Shown here: positions 20,669 to 32,719 of the stretch, in pieces | How the letters are laid out: the number at the start of each line of letters is the position of its first letter | Position numbering within the stretch: position 1 is the stretch's first letter | Source of the DNA: Narthecium ossifragum | Lineage: Eukaryota > Streptophyta > Magnoliopsida > Dioscoreales > Nartheciaceae | Length of the DNA: 64,000 bases | NCBI GenBank assembly: GCA_963920575.1 | Contig: OY986965.1 | Span: 30,374,007 to 30,438,006, forward strand | Reading direction: 5' to 3' | Position numbers and translations under genes: made by a program | The notes under the pieces: generated by a model | Database searches by the model: none | What the model was told of the DNA's origin: nothing | Seen by the model: the letters and a program-made list of their open reading frames with translations, nothing else

Positions 20669-23600
20669 TCAACCAAAGACAAATGAAGGTCCAGGGAAGG
20701 ACCCCTCCTCAAAGAACAGACCCAACCTTCTAGCCTGTTGGGCCAGACAATCAGCTCTTACATTTGAGTCCCTATCTATATGCTTAATGCCAATTTCCCT
20801 AAGTCCAACCATCAAGTTCCAAATTTTCTGCAAATCATCAAGACAGTGGTCCACCCAAGGAATAGAACCATTAACCATCCCTACAGCAAAGCAAGAATCT
20901 GACTCAATGCACAATCTACGATTACCATTATTGTGGGCCACCTCCAGTGCCTTCAAAATTGCAATTAATTCAGCATGCAAAGCAGATTTAGCCCATCCCG
21001 AAGAAGCTTTCTCCCATAGAGATACACCATTAATATCACAGCAGACCAACCCAAAGCCAGTCATACCTGAGACATGGTCAAATGAAGCATCAACCTGGCA
21101 TCTAACCCCTTCCCAACTCTTCCTGCAAGGGTTAGGTTTCTTAGCATTTCTGATTAGCAGAAACTCAGAAACTTGCCAGCAGACTGATCTTATCACACCA
21201 GAAATATCCATTCCACCCTCTCCATGAACAACACAGCATCTTTGCTTCCACAACACCCATAGGCAGTAAGCCACAACCGATTTCAGCCTAATATCACACT
21301 CACTCTTCCTAGAATTATTCAACACCATGAAGCAATCATCCAAACATGTTATTTGTCCCTGCAGACCCAACCTTGCATACACACCAGTCCATACCTCCTG
21401 TGCAAAACTGCAACTAGTAAGGATATGCTCTACTGTCTCATCCTCACCTAGGCATCTCCTACAAAGTTTGTCACTAACCAGCCCCAAATGCCAGCACTTA
21501 ACCAAGGAGGGAACTTTGTCATAGGCTAGCTTCCATAAAAACTGTCTCACTCTAGGACCTGCTGGGACATGCCATATGTTCCACCAGAATCCTAAGTCAG
21601 ACTCAACATCTGTGCTCATTTCCAGAGATGCCAAAAACTTGTAACAAGATGAAGAGGAGACTATTCCATATGCACCCCATCTCCACTGAGGGATTATAAC
21701 CTCCCCCTCCCCCAAAATAGGAATCTGCAATATAGCAGCTACCAAAGAGACATTGAATATGGAGCTCAAAGCTTGCACATCCCACTCCCCCCAAGCAGTG
21801 ATTAAATCACATACCTTCAACTTGCCAACTTCTTCAGAAGCACCCATTGGACAAGGAATACTAGCTAGTGGTGCATCCAATACCCACCAGTCCCACAAAA
21901 CACTCAACTGGCAGTTTCTCTGCACTGGCCATCTCAAACCACTCCGCAAAAAACTTGAAGCTGCACAAATTGACCTCCAAATAGCAGAGGCTCTAGAAGG
22001 AACTTTAGAACTAGGCAGAGGAGCAGCCAAATTATATTTAGCAGCAACCACTGATCTCCAGAAAGAATCTTTGTATAGAGCCAAACTAGCAGCCCTCTTC
22101 ATTCTCAAAGCCATCTGCCAAGTATCAAGACTTTTAAACCCTAAACCACCCTCAAGCTTGTGTTTACATACCTTTTCCCAAGCCACAGTTGATATGCCAC
22201 CCTTGTGACCCTGCCAAAGGAACTCTCTGGACAAAGCCTCAATCTTGTTAAGAACATATTTATAAACTGGAATTGCAGCCATCGTATACACAGGAATTGA
22301 TTGTAGCACAAATTGAACTAGAGTTGTTCTTCCAGCCTCAGCTAGCCTCACAGCTTTCCATGAAGATAATTTGGACTGAACAGCTTCAATCATATAATTG
22401 AAATCACTAGCTGTTAGCCTTTTCACATTCAAAGGCACACCCAGATATCTCCAAGATCTTGTAACCTCCCCAAAACCCAATTTCTGAGCTAAACATTTGC
22501 GTCTCCTAATAAATGTCTTGCTTGAAAACTTTAGACTAGACTTCTCTTTGTTAACCTCCAAACCGGATAGAACCCGAAACCTTTTAAGAACATTTAGGAT
22601 TTTGGCAACTTCCACCTTGTTTGCCTGGGTGAGGAACAAACAATCATCTGCAAAAAGCAGATGATCTACTTTCACTTTTCCCCTACCAAATTTAATACCC
22701 TCCAATTCAAACAATGGTTGCCTCATCATTCTAGTCAACACTTCTTGTACCAATAGGAACAAATAAGGGGACAAGGGGTGTCGAACCCCGACCCGCAGAG
22801 CGCACCCGGGCCGGGACACGAGGGGGGAAAAACGAACACCACAACCACTAGCCTCAACTGGCGGAAACAGTTGATACTAAGGCCCAGCTGGCGGAAACAG
22901 CTGGACAGCACAGGGAAAGAGCGGAAGCAAGCTACTAAACCACAGCTATTAACATTTATTACAAAAACGGTAATAAAAGAGTTAACAGAGTTTAGTACAG
23001 CAAACCACAAGGGATCAACAGTCCCCAAAAAGAAACTGCAACACCCACCGGGGTCTCCGCGACGGCGCACACGAACCCATCCTGACCCTCAGACATGGTC
23101 AGGATCCGGCCCGCTGTCACGAGACGATCGAGGGGGTAACACTGGGACAGAGCGGCCACCTGCACCTGCAACAAACACAGTCCAGGTAGGCATGAGCAAC
23201 AGCTCAGCAGGGTCCTACTCTACAACTCCCACACACACAAGGGTAAAGCAACCGGACACACTCTGATGCCAAATACCGAGGCTTGCCAAGGATCCCACAA
23301 TCCCATCAATAACCCGAAAGGTTCCTGTCCTAGGTGCGTATCTCCGATAACGCCACTGCTCAGGGGTGGGCAACTCCGACATTCCCTGACACAGGGTGGA
23401 CACGACGCAACCAGTAGGACCCCCTTCTCCAAGCGGGATCTCCGCACTTGGCGGAACAACCGAAGTTAAGACTACCATCACTCGGTACTCTAAGCAGCAG
23501 AGTCAACATCCACTCAACCTATCCTAGCATGTCTAATGCACAGGAAAAAGGGCAGGATAAGTATGATAAAGCTGTAAACAAACAACACAGCAAGGGCACA

Positions 23601-26600
23601 CCTTCGGTCCATTTATACTAAACACTCCCGAGGGTCATGACTCCCTCGGTTCACCACAAAGCGGTAAGGGCATACCGTCAGCCCATTTATTCTACACACC
23701 CGAGAGGCATCACCCTCCCAGTTCAACCACAAAGCGATGAGCATTCATATATAATTCATTACAGGATAAACCCCGAGGGTAAAACTGTAAAAAGTCACTT
23801 GCATGCGAAGCCCCGCGGACAAAACCCTTGAAAACCCTCTCTGCTACTGAAGGATCGATCCTCACCACGGGAAGGATCGATCATCCAAGCAACAGTGAGC
23901 TTCCCTCGCTGTCGAGCCAAAGAAGATCGATCATTCCTCCCAGGGAGATCGATCTCTTTGGTGACAGAGGGCACCCTTCCAGTCGCACCAGGGAAGATCG
24001 ATCCTTCCTCCCAGGAAGATCGATCATTCTCGGGACGAAGGGCAACCAACCATGCTTACCCAGGCCCCATAATCGATCTCCTCCCATAAGAAGATCGATC
24101 ATGTGCTGGGCACTGCGAACCAACACCAGAGGACCGATCCTTCTTCCCAGAAGGATCGATCACCCAAAGATGGGTTCCGGCGTGCTTCCGGCCGGAGAAC
24201 CGCCGGAAAACACAATCAAACCCCACCAAACTTGGTGGGTTGGTAGATCTGAGTACAACGAGGCTACTCAAGGCCTCAAAACCGGGAAAGAACAACTCCA
24301 CAAGGAGATCTAAGCAAAACAAAACCCGGATACAAAACCCTCAAACAGCCGGAGTTTAGAAGAAGACCCTACCTCCTCAGAGCAGCTTCGATCCACGAAG
24401 ACTAGCCACGGATCTTCCTCGCCTCGCCACGAACCCAACGAGCCTTCAAGCTCCAGGAGAGGTGGCCGGAGGAGGAAGAACGGAGGAGAGAAAGGAGCGG
24501 TCGGAACAGGGGAAGAAGCAGAGCATTCGCGGGAAAGAAGAAGAAGAGGGGAAGGAAGGAGGGGGAGGGGAAGGGGGTAAGGCCGGGGAAAGCCGGAGAA
24601 ACCGCGGAAAAGGCAAAGGAGGGGAGCAAAAGTCTCCCCTCCCCTGACAGGGGAAGCGACGGCCACCGCGGTGGCCGTCCTTCGAAAGCCACCGACAAAG
24701 ACTTCCAGGCACACGTAGGATCGATCATCCTTGCATGCATGATCGATCCTGCTAGCAACAGGATCGATCTTCACCCCAAGGTGATCGATCTTCTGTGCCC
24801 TGAAAGGCAAACTTGGGCAGGGACCCAGGCCCAAGCCCAGAACCCCCAACCTCGAGTCCACCTAACCTTTCTAAACAAACACAAGTATCAAACAAGGTCT
24901 GTGTGTGCTCAACCAGTGTGAAACGACCGCCAAGGCGCAATTTCCCAAATTGCCCTTGGGGTAAACAACAAGCCGAAGGGATGGAGGGACGGGTCCTCAC
25001 AAGGGGTCCCCTTGCCTAAGCCCTTTCTTTGCACAAAAATATCCCACAGTCTTACCATTTATAATCAAGGAGAAATGTGTGGATTTCACACAAGTTTTAA
25101 TCCAGCTAGTCCAAATAGGAGGGAAATCCATAGCCTCCAATACTTGAAGCAAAAAATCCCACTTGACTGAATCATAAGCTGCCCTCAAGTCCACCTTGAC
25201 AGCCATAAGAGGTGACTTTTCAGATGCAATTCTCATAGAATGCAAGGCCTCTTGTGCAATACTTATGTTGTCAACTATGGATCTTCCATGTAAGAAGGCT
25301 GACTGCTCAACACTAATCAGTTCTCCTAGGAATGGTTTCAATCTATTCACAAGAATTGTAGTTATCAACTTATAGATGACATTGCATAGACTAATTGGTC
25401 TATAGTCTCTAACCTTCTTGGGATGAACACATTTGGGAATGAAGGATATAAATGTGTCATTCCACCCATTTGGTAGTACACCGGTCTCAAAGAACTGTTT
25501 AACCAAGGAAGTCACCGACTTACCTACAATATCCCAATGTGAAATGTAGAATTCAGTTGAGAATCCATCAGGACCAGGACATTTGAGCCTACCCATTTGA
25601 TTCAAAGCAATTTCAATCTCCTCTGTAAGCACCTCCTTAACCATGGCTTGTTTACCCTCAGTTGATAATTTAGGAAGGGCAGGGAGACGTAATGAGCTCC
25701 TGCTAACACTCTTCCCCCATAGATTCTGTTAGTATTTCAAAAATGTAGCAGCTACCTCCTCATGTTTCTCACAAACCCTGCCATCTTCCTTCCTAACATG
25801 CATAATCTTGGACCTGTGCTCAGAAAAACCAACTGACTGATGAAAAAATTACGAATTCCTATCACCCTCAGCTACCCATTTAGTCCTTCTATTCTGCTTC
25901 ACAAAAGAGTCATGTTGAAGCTGCAGTGCCACTATCTGATTTTCTAACATCCTCATCTGGCATTCTTGATCTTCAGTCAATGGGCCATCCTCTTCTAACA
26001 GATAAAGACTCTGCAGTTGAAGATGCAGTTGTCTTTGTGAGTTAACCAAGTCAAACTCATCACTGGTATTCCAAGATTTAACAGCCTTCCTTATTTCCTT
26101 CAACCTTCCCTTAAAAACATACTGCAAAGAACCATGTCTCCTCCTACCCCAAGCCAACAAGACTATTCTTCTAAACTCAGGGGTAGAAATCCAAAATTGT
26201 TTTAGCCGAAAGGGAGAAGGACCTGCTGGACATTGATCTTGAACCAAATTGAGGAGAATAGGTCTATGATCAGACCCCATTTTACCCAAATGTTTCACAA
26301 AGGCTGAAGGGAACCAATCCCTCCACATACCATTACAAATTACTCTGTCCAACCGTTCCAGTATTCTATCTCTACCAAACTTATTATTGCACCACGTGAA
26401 TGTTGGCCCACTGAATCCCAAATCTATCAACTGATCTCTCGCCATAAATGAAAGAAACTCCCTTATAGAACTATCATAAGAGAAACACTTACCTCCCCTC
26501 TTCTCCGAAGGCGCAGCAACGACATTTAGATCTCCCATAATCACATGCGGCCATCCCTGGTTGTTGAGCTTACTCAATGTATCCCAAATCATCCTCCTAT

Positions 26601-26943
26601 CCTTTACATTCCTGGCCCCATAAACCACTGACATAAACCATTGACCAAAAGTATCCGAAGTAATTACACCATGGATAGCTTGATCCGTAAAATTGACAAA
26701 CGAAACATCACCAATTGCTTCCTTCCATATGGCCAAAATCCCTCCCTTCTTCCCCCTAGCTGGTTGTAAGAACAATTTCCATCCCATTCCAAGCTGCTGA
26801 GCAATCCAAACTAAGTGTTCTTGTACAACTACGGCTTCAATCAGGAACAAAAAATCCAACCTAAACTTCCTAACTAGCTCCCTACAAGCGCTAACTACCC
26901 TCACCGGCCCAATGCCATGGCAATTCCATGCTGCAGCCCTCAT
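20669..26943 (-). pseudogene. LINE B ORF2: endonuclease, RT, RNase H
   Basis: With the LTR and one target copy removed, the frame is continuous from ATG 26943 to the stop at 20669, about 1,348 codons. The N-terminal APE-type endonuclease shows AAAWNCHGIG, FLIEA, MGDLNVVAAP and GSDHRPILL. The RT shows KCPGPDGFSTEFY, RDYRPISLCNVIYKLI, LRQGDPLSPYLF (split by the LTR) and HLLFADDCLFL. A C-terminal RNase H carries QVDASFDHVSG, HAELIAILKALEVA, LCIESDSC and RDSNVRADCLAQQ. Two in-frame TAA codons (25849-25851, 25729-25731) and the LTR disable it. The first TAA falls after WVAEGDRNS, where LINEs normally continue into a Lys-Phe-Phe-His motif, so a single AAA-to-TAA change is likely. Confidence 0.92.
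22779..25001 (-). mobile_element. Solo LTR, copy 2 of GATCGATC-array family
   Basis: On minus the unit starts TGTGAGGACCCGTCCC and ends GGTTCGACA. A perfect 5-bp target duplication AGGGG lies at 22774-22778 and 25002-25006. Its start and end match copy 1 at 1072-3394. There is no internal coding region, so it is a solo LTR. Seven GATCGATC pairs are present, starting at 23853/23875, 23925/23947, 23996/24018, 24071/24093, 24132/24154, 24719/24741 and 24762/24783, spaced 21-22 bp, with one base changed in the 24071 and 24132 members. It interrupts the RT motif LRQGDPLSPYLF of LINE B between Asp/Pro/Leu and Ser/Pro, so it is younger than the LINE. Confidence 0.95.
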
Positions 26944-28742
26944 CAATATTTCTGTGGAATATGCTCGGGGCCTCCAGCCCCTGGCTCTCCACCCCTTAAT
27001 CTCTTTGCAGCTCCCCTTCCCACCGGACCATCACTCATACACAAATCCCCTCTCCCCATGGTAAAAACCCCAAATGAGAATCCCGGCGGAACAGCCTCGA
27101 CCCAAGACCCATCCCCCTCCCTTGGCGGAGTAGCTTGAGCCAACGCCAGATTCAGAGCTTCCTTCCCCTTCTCATGGAGGACTGCAAGCTCCTTGCCCTG
27201 TTCTACCTCAGATTCCCCTTCTTTTCCACTCCGATCCCGATAGCCTTTGGGGACGACGAGAGGGCCTAGTCGAGCCAAGCCGCCATTGTCTCTCGCCAAC
27301 CAACCCCTCTCCAGCAAAGACCACTCTTTGAGATCGAAATCCTTGAATGAACGGTCCTGATTAGCCAGCGGGGAAAACCTATTCCCCCCCTTTCGGCCCA
27401 CTTGTTGAGCCAAACCTTTGCCGCCACCTGTAACACCAACTCCCTTACCACCTAACCGTCCCACTGACGTGGACTCCCCACCATCACTTCTTATCTCACA
27501 AACCGTTGCAGATGAGCTGGCACCAGCTGTAAAGATCATAGGCGCCTTACCCCTATCCACATGATCTCTGCCATCTATTTCTTTACCAGTCGTGCGATTG
27601 ACCGGGACCCACCTATGATTAGCTAGATTCCCGCCACGTGCCCCTCCTTGCTGGTCACCTCTACCTTGGTTCCCACGATCTCCACTCTGCTTCCCTACCA
27701 AGCCACTCGCCAGCTTCTCCGTCGACGGTGACCATCCACGACGCCGCCGGAGTTGCACCGTATGCCATTCCGTACCCTCCATACCCTTGCTCTGGTCCTC
27801 GGTACTCTCCACCACCGGTCCTTCATTGTACACAGGCGATTCCTTCCCCTCCAGCTTGGCTGGTGGGCACCCATCTTCAGATACCATATCCGAGCTCCCC
27901 TCCGCCTCCTGCGACACCGCCTCCACCGTCTTACGACGGCACCCTTCCTTATTGTGCCCAAAGAATTCACAGAGCTCACAAATTGTTACATTCTCATACA
28001 TAAAGCTCTGCTCAAACTCTTCCTCATCCTCCATACCATCAACCTTATCGTCCCCATCTACAGCTACTACAGTCCCCAACCTCGCAGGCTTCGTTAGATC
28101 AACTTCAATACATACCCTAGCAAAACGGCTACGATCAACCACCGCCGTCGAGGCATCCAACATCAGAGGCTTCCCGGCGCATCTCACAATCGAGAAAATG
28201 GCCTCCTCTTCCCCATAGTCGGAAGGCAAATCCGGCAACCTAATCCAGACAGGAACTAGAGCAAAGTCCTTCGCCTTTGGCCTAAACGAATTCCTCCACC
28301 TGATCAGAGATAAGGTCTTACCGTCGATCAACCAGGGGCCGCCTGTAAAGATCTTCATCAGATCAGTCTCACTCCCAAATTTAAACGCATAAAGTCCATT
28401 CAATCTATCTGTGACCAAGAAAGGCTCCTCTGTTCTCCAGATCTCCGCCAGGCGTTGTCGGAGAAAATCCAAGCCCACACGACCGCCAAAAAAACGCCCG
28501 AACAAGGTATGACTCCATTTTCCTCTTCCTCGTTCCACCGCTCCCCTTGGAACGATGGATTTATCAGGATATTTCTCTCGAATCTTCTTGTAGATCCCCG
28601 CAGGCACCTCTTCAACCTCCAGCTCCTACGATCTCACTACCCGAACCCAAGAATTTCCAACACCCCCCACCGTGTCACCGCTCGGACCGGCGGGATTTGG
28701 TGCCGGGCGCCCACCGCTCGGGACTCCCGGAACCCTAGCCAT
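26943..28742 (-). pseudogene. LINE B ORF1: DUF4283 + CCHC RNA-binding protein
   Basis: An ATG at 28742 opens MARVPGVPSGGRPAP. An in-frame TAG at 28626-28628 (codon 39) interrupts it, after which the frame continues open as ELEVEEVPAGIYKKIREKY to 26943. Domains in order are a DUF4283-type region (WSHTLFGRFFGGRVGLDFL to ARVCIEVDL), then a zinc knuckle CELCEFFGHNKEGC near 27990-27950, then a long polar, Gly-rich tail ending GAGGPEHIPQKY. Such proteins coat LINE RNA. The stop codon TGA (26945-26943) overlaps the ATG of ORF2 by one base in TGATG. Apart from the single nonsense codon it looks intact. Confidence 0.9.
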
Positions 28743-29018
28743 CGAGGAGATTCCTTTTTTCACTCAACTAACGATGAAAGATACATGAACATGGAAGCTA
28801 TATAAGAAAAAAGCCAATCAATACAATACATGAGGAGGAAACAAGATTTTTTTTTTTTTGGCAAACTTGAGCAAGCTTTCTAAGAATAATTGGCCCATAA
28901 AATACATGAAAGAGATGATATAAACCACACAACTCCATAAGAATATATTTGCTAATGCTGGCCATACCGAAGATATCTGAAAACAGCACAACTAAGTGGC
29001 ACGAAATCATCAGATGGC

Positions 29019-32000
29019 TCATTCAACAGACGAGTCACTGTACTGCCACGGGTTGAACTCGATGGATTTAGGATCAACATCATCAATAACATCCGAGCTG
29101 TCAATGGCAGCCCTATGCTCCGTGTACTTGCCATTGTATTCATAAACCTCAATGTCACCCCAAGGCGTCGGACTAATATCACCAGACATGTTGAACCACT
29201 TTGGAGTAAACTGATGGCCCTTGGCCTCCCGTATTCTCCTCTCAGCTCTTTGTTGCTCCTCTAAACTGAAGAAAAGACCAATTTTAACAGAGCGCAAGGG
29301 ACAGAAAAGGAAAGAAATGAAACATCCCATTGATCTAGAAAATTCAAGACTAACAGATGGTTACAAGGATGCATTATCATCACAATAAATTGGCTTATTT
29401 AGTTTAACAATGAAACAGCATCTCAATTTCCCCCTAGATGCTAGTGATGATGTTTCATTTTATTGACTTGGGAACCATGAATTGTTTTCGAGATTAAACT
29501 CACCGGCTCTTTTCTGCACCAGATTTGGACATGTCGCCTTTCTCAAGTGCATATCTGTCCGGCCGCAATCGAGAATCTGATTCTAGTAATTTTTTGGGCG
29601 CTGTGTCAAAGCTGTTAATCTTATGGGCAAAGTATGTATACTGATACTTGTCATTCTCAGGTGTGTCTGCAACTCTCCAAACCTGGGATTTAAACGATAA
29701 ATATGAAGAGTTAATGATGCAGGAGCAAGTTCTAAAATTAGAATTCCTGATTTCGCATCTGAAATTTAAAGATTCAAATTTGATTTGATTAGCTAGGATT
29801 TGGTTTCCTATTTGGGCTGATATGTTATGAATAGATTTGATGTTTGATTAGATTTGTTATTATGGTTAGCTTCTTGAAAAGGTTATAAATAAGCCATTTG
29901 GATGCCCATTTGGGTCAAGTTCTGATAATTGAAAATTGAAGAAGAGCTTTTTCTCCTTTGGGTGGTGATGCCCAAGGCTAGCATTGCATTTTGTTGTCAC
30001 AGAAAGCTATTTCTTTCCTTCTCCAAACATGAAAGAAAATGAGGAGAAAGCCCAGAAAAAAAAGGAACATATCTTGGCCTTTGTTTTCAATTTGGACCCA
30101 ACATAGGGAAGTGCAACTTGTTTGGAAGCTAGGTGAGTGTAGGGAGGGTGAGAGAATATTTCAGGCATAAACCGGGAAACAGCACTAAGCGAAACAAGGG
30201 TCTAGTCTTTCATATACTGAATGTATTTAGATTTGAATCTCGCCAAATTGGAGAACTTGTTGTAATGATCAAGGCAGCTGATGCTTCAGCTATCAATCGA
30301 TCTCTTAGCAGCTACATATCGGCATAATAAAAGTATATGCTTAGGCATAGCCATGGCAGTCAGCAAGAATGAAAAAAAAAAGATAGTCTACAATAAAAGA
30401 GTGAGATATAAAATAGAAAAGCAAATAATGCCAAGATTGTGTGTCCAATTATGGACCAAAAGTAAATGGACTAACCTCTTTCAGTTCAGTGCCTGGGAGG
30501 GGCTCTCCTTCCTGATCACAAGGCTGGCAACTCATTGACTCATTCCACTTGCCAGTCATTAGTATTTTAGGTTCTTCTGCTGCATTATATACATATCCAT
30601 CCACTTCATATCGACCAGTCCTGCCACCATTTCAGGGCATAAGGGACAACACTGCTTTTCTTTTAACTTTCAATTGAGAGGAATCAACAAACCATGAATT
30701 TGTAGACTTCCAACATCCAAAAAATCCACATAGTAGACATACCCAAACCAGCCACACGGTTGAAAAAACAGCACGACCTTATCCCCTGTTGTTAAGTTGG
30801 TCATGACCATTTCTCCAGGTGAATCGACCCAGGTTCGCCCAAAGATGAGGTTATTAACTTTTGTAGGAGGGGGAACCAAATCCACAACTACACCATCCTT
30901 TTTGAGGGTAACCCTTGTCCTGCATCATACCAACATTAACACATTAGAAATTGCTAAATTCTTACTGCTAACCCAGATAGTATACATACAAACACAGAGT
31001 TCACATGATCAGCCAAAAGATCTATTGAGTGTCCAGATAGCGTGTCATCGATAATACTTGGGTGCATATTGTAATAGCCTAACTCTTAATCAAAAGGCAA
31101 AATATGATAGCAATGTAAATGCCCTCGTGATTGATGTAAAAGCTCACCTTCCAACAGGATAGACTTCCACTGAATTTCCTAAGAATTTGGTTTTAAGTTT
31201 TGAGGTGATGTCATAAGTAAAATGATCATTCTCAGCATGACCTGCGCTCATTGGCGGGTGGTGACTAACCTGAGACAAAAAGAAGCAGATCAGTAATCGG
31301 TAGAAAGACAAAATAGAAGGAAAAGCTAAAACCTTGCATATTGTGCTCTAACAGCATATAAAGAAAAAGGTCACAGTCGTTTATAAGTACACATGGAATT
31401 CTCACCACCCGGGATGCCCCGGAAGAAAGTGCACAGCAGTTTCAAGCAACCAACCTGCTCTGAAATGAATGTAATTCCACCATGATTAACCATTTCATAA
31501 GTCTCCCCAAGGATAGGATTGAAAGGCTTCCATGTACGCTGATAGGCGTAGTAGACAGATATTGCCCATGAAGCTGAAGCATGGCATCCATTAGTTTCAA
31601 CTCAAAAACAAATAAAGTGAACATCCAATGAAACAGAAGCAGTACAACATACTTACAGCAATAGACTAACCGCATGTATGGATCCTCGCACTCATCGGCC
31701 TTATCTAGTAAGTGGCTATACTCCATCAGCTGCAGTGTTTTTTGTGCAGTTTGTTATCCTCACAATTTGATAATCAGCTCAGACTAAAGAAGACAAGAAC
31801 AGCAAAAATACCGAATAAAAAAAGGCTCTTTCCAAAGGCAATCCTCGTTTATAAAACCACAAACCTCTGCCATTTTCTGAAGCATTGTCATGGGCTCAAA
31901 GATTATAACTGGAAGCGTCACCAACGATGTAACATCTGCGCCTACATACTTGCTCATCATCTTCCAATAAGTATCGCGATCCTGAATACAGGAACAATTA

Positions 32001-32719
32001 ACACCAGGTTAGCATCATGGACGTAAAACATAAAGAAATAAACAGGAAAAAAAATTTGGTAACACGATCGAACAACATGGGAGTAAAAAAGTAACACCTC
32101 CTGCTTCCATCTTCCTCTTTGGGCTTCCTCCTCTGCGTCTTCTGTGCTTCCTTCTGGGTTAATCACTTCGAGTCCTTCATAACCCAAAAGCCTGGGATAA
32201 CAAGGAAAGAAATCAAACTGGTTTGGCATGTCATTATCACTAAGGCATTTTTCAGCTACCACATATTCTCAAGCATGTGCCGATACATGGTGAAAGTATT
32301 TGCCAGCAGTAATTCTCAATTCATTGAAAATTGTCGTGTCACATATCCGTACCAATTTCCCTTTGTAAGGGAAGAAGCTTGACTGCACCAAGACTTTTCA
32401 CAGGCAAGTTTCCAAGTTCTTCGAAGTAATCTACGGGGTTTTATGTTCAATTCTATAGCTCCAGGGAGAATTACACCCACTTCATAACAATTCGTAAAGC
32501 TAATCAACACAATTCGGTATGGTAAAAAATTAGGGTTTCCAATAGGAACCAGATAGTATTTAACGAATTAAGAACGCGAAGGAGACAAAAGAAACCAGAT
32601 CTGGATGAAGCACCATACCCATTGACCGATCTCTGCAACGCGCTGCCCCAGTTCCTCACGCTCGACGTTATCGACGAAAAGAATCCACCGCCCGCTGTCT
32701 TCTGATCCCCGGAAGCCAT
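29019..32719 (-). CDS. ORP3A: Oxysterol-binding protein-related protein, ORP3 type
   Basis: Ten exons on minus join in frame to 457 codons plus stop: 32719-32619, 32191-32098, 31981-31865, 31729-31657, 31573-31455, 31269-31148, 30919-30743, 30620-30476, 29682-29504, 29265-29019. All have GT-AG borders. The protein starts [20 protein letters not shown] and then [14 protein letters not shown]. The oxysterol-binding domain covers most of the rest and contains the family fingerprint EQVSHHPP at about residues 167-174. It ends with [20 protein letters not shown], then [15 protein letters not shown]. There is no PH domain, as in the short plant ORP3 group, whose Arabidopsis members are the same length. 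These proteins bind and carry sterols or phosphoinositides between membranes, and Arabidopsis ORP3A is linked to the ER. The start is chosen because it matches the family N-terminus. A broken duplicate lies at 9615-13455. Confidence 0.95.

Larger units (their letters stand above)
20594..28766 (-). mobile_element. Nearly full-length plant LINE (LINE B) with nested LTR
   Basis: The element is bounded by a perfect 16-bp target duplication, ACTAACGATGAAAGAT, at 20578-20593 and 28767-28782. On minus its 3' end is a poly(A) of about 20, seen as T at 20594-20613. Removing the 2,223-bp solo LTR at 22779-25001 leaves about 5.95 kb: a short 5' leader, ORF1 (28742-26943), ORF2 (26943-20669) and a 3' leader of about 55 bp. 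The 5' leader before the ORF1 ATG is only some 24 bp, so the extreme 5' end may be slightly truncated. It sits just downstream of the ORP gene. The domain order is that of plant L1-type LINEs. Confidence 0.93.

Noticed and set aside
24310..24861. 183-codon minus-strand frame
   Set aside because: It lies in the GC-rich part of the second solo LTR, is rich in Leu, Pro and Ser from simple sequence, and has competing frames on both strands.
22779..25001. 8-bp hAT-style duplication ACAAGGGG around the second LTR
   Set aside because: Comparison with copies 1 and 3 shows that the unit starts TGTGAGGACC, which reduces the duplication to 5 bp (AGGGG) with TG...CA ends, as for an LTR.
28547..28805. 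Plus-strand frames opposite the LINE ORF1 start
   Set aside because: They are antisense shadows of ORF1, whose zinc knuckle and DUF4283 features are on minus.
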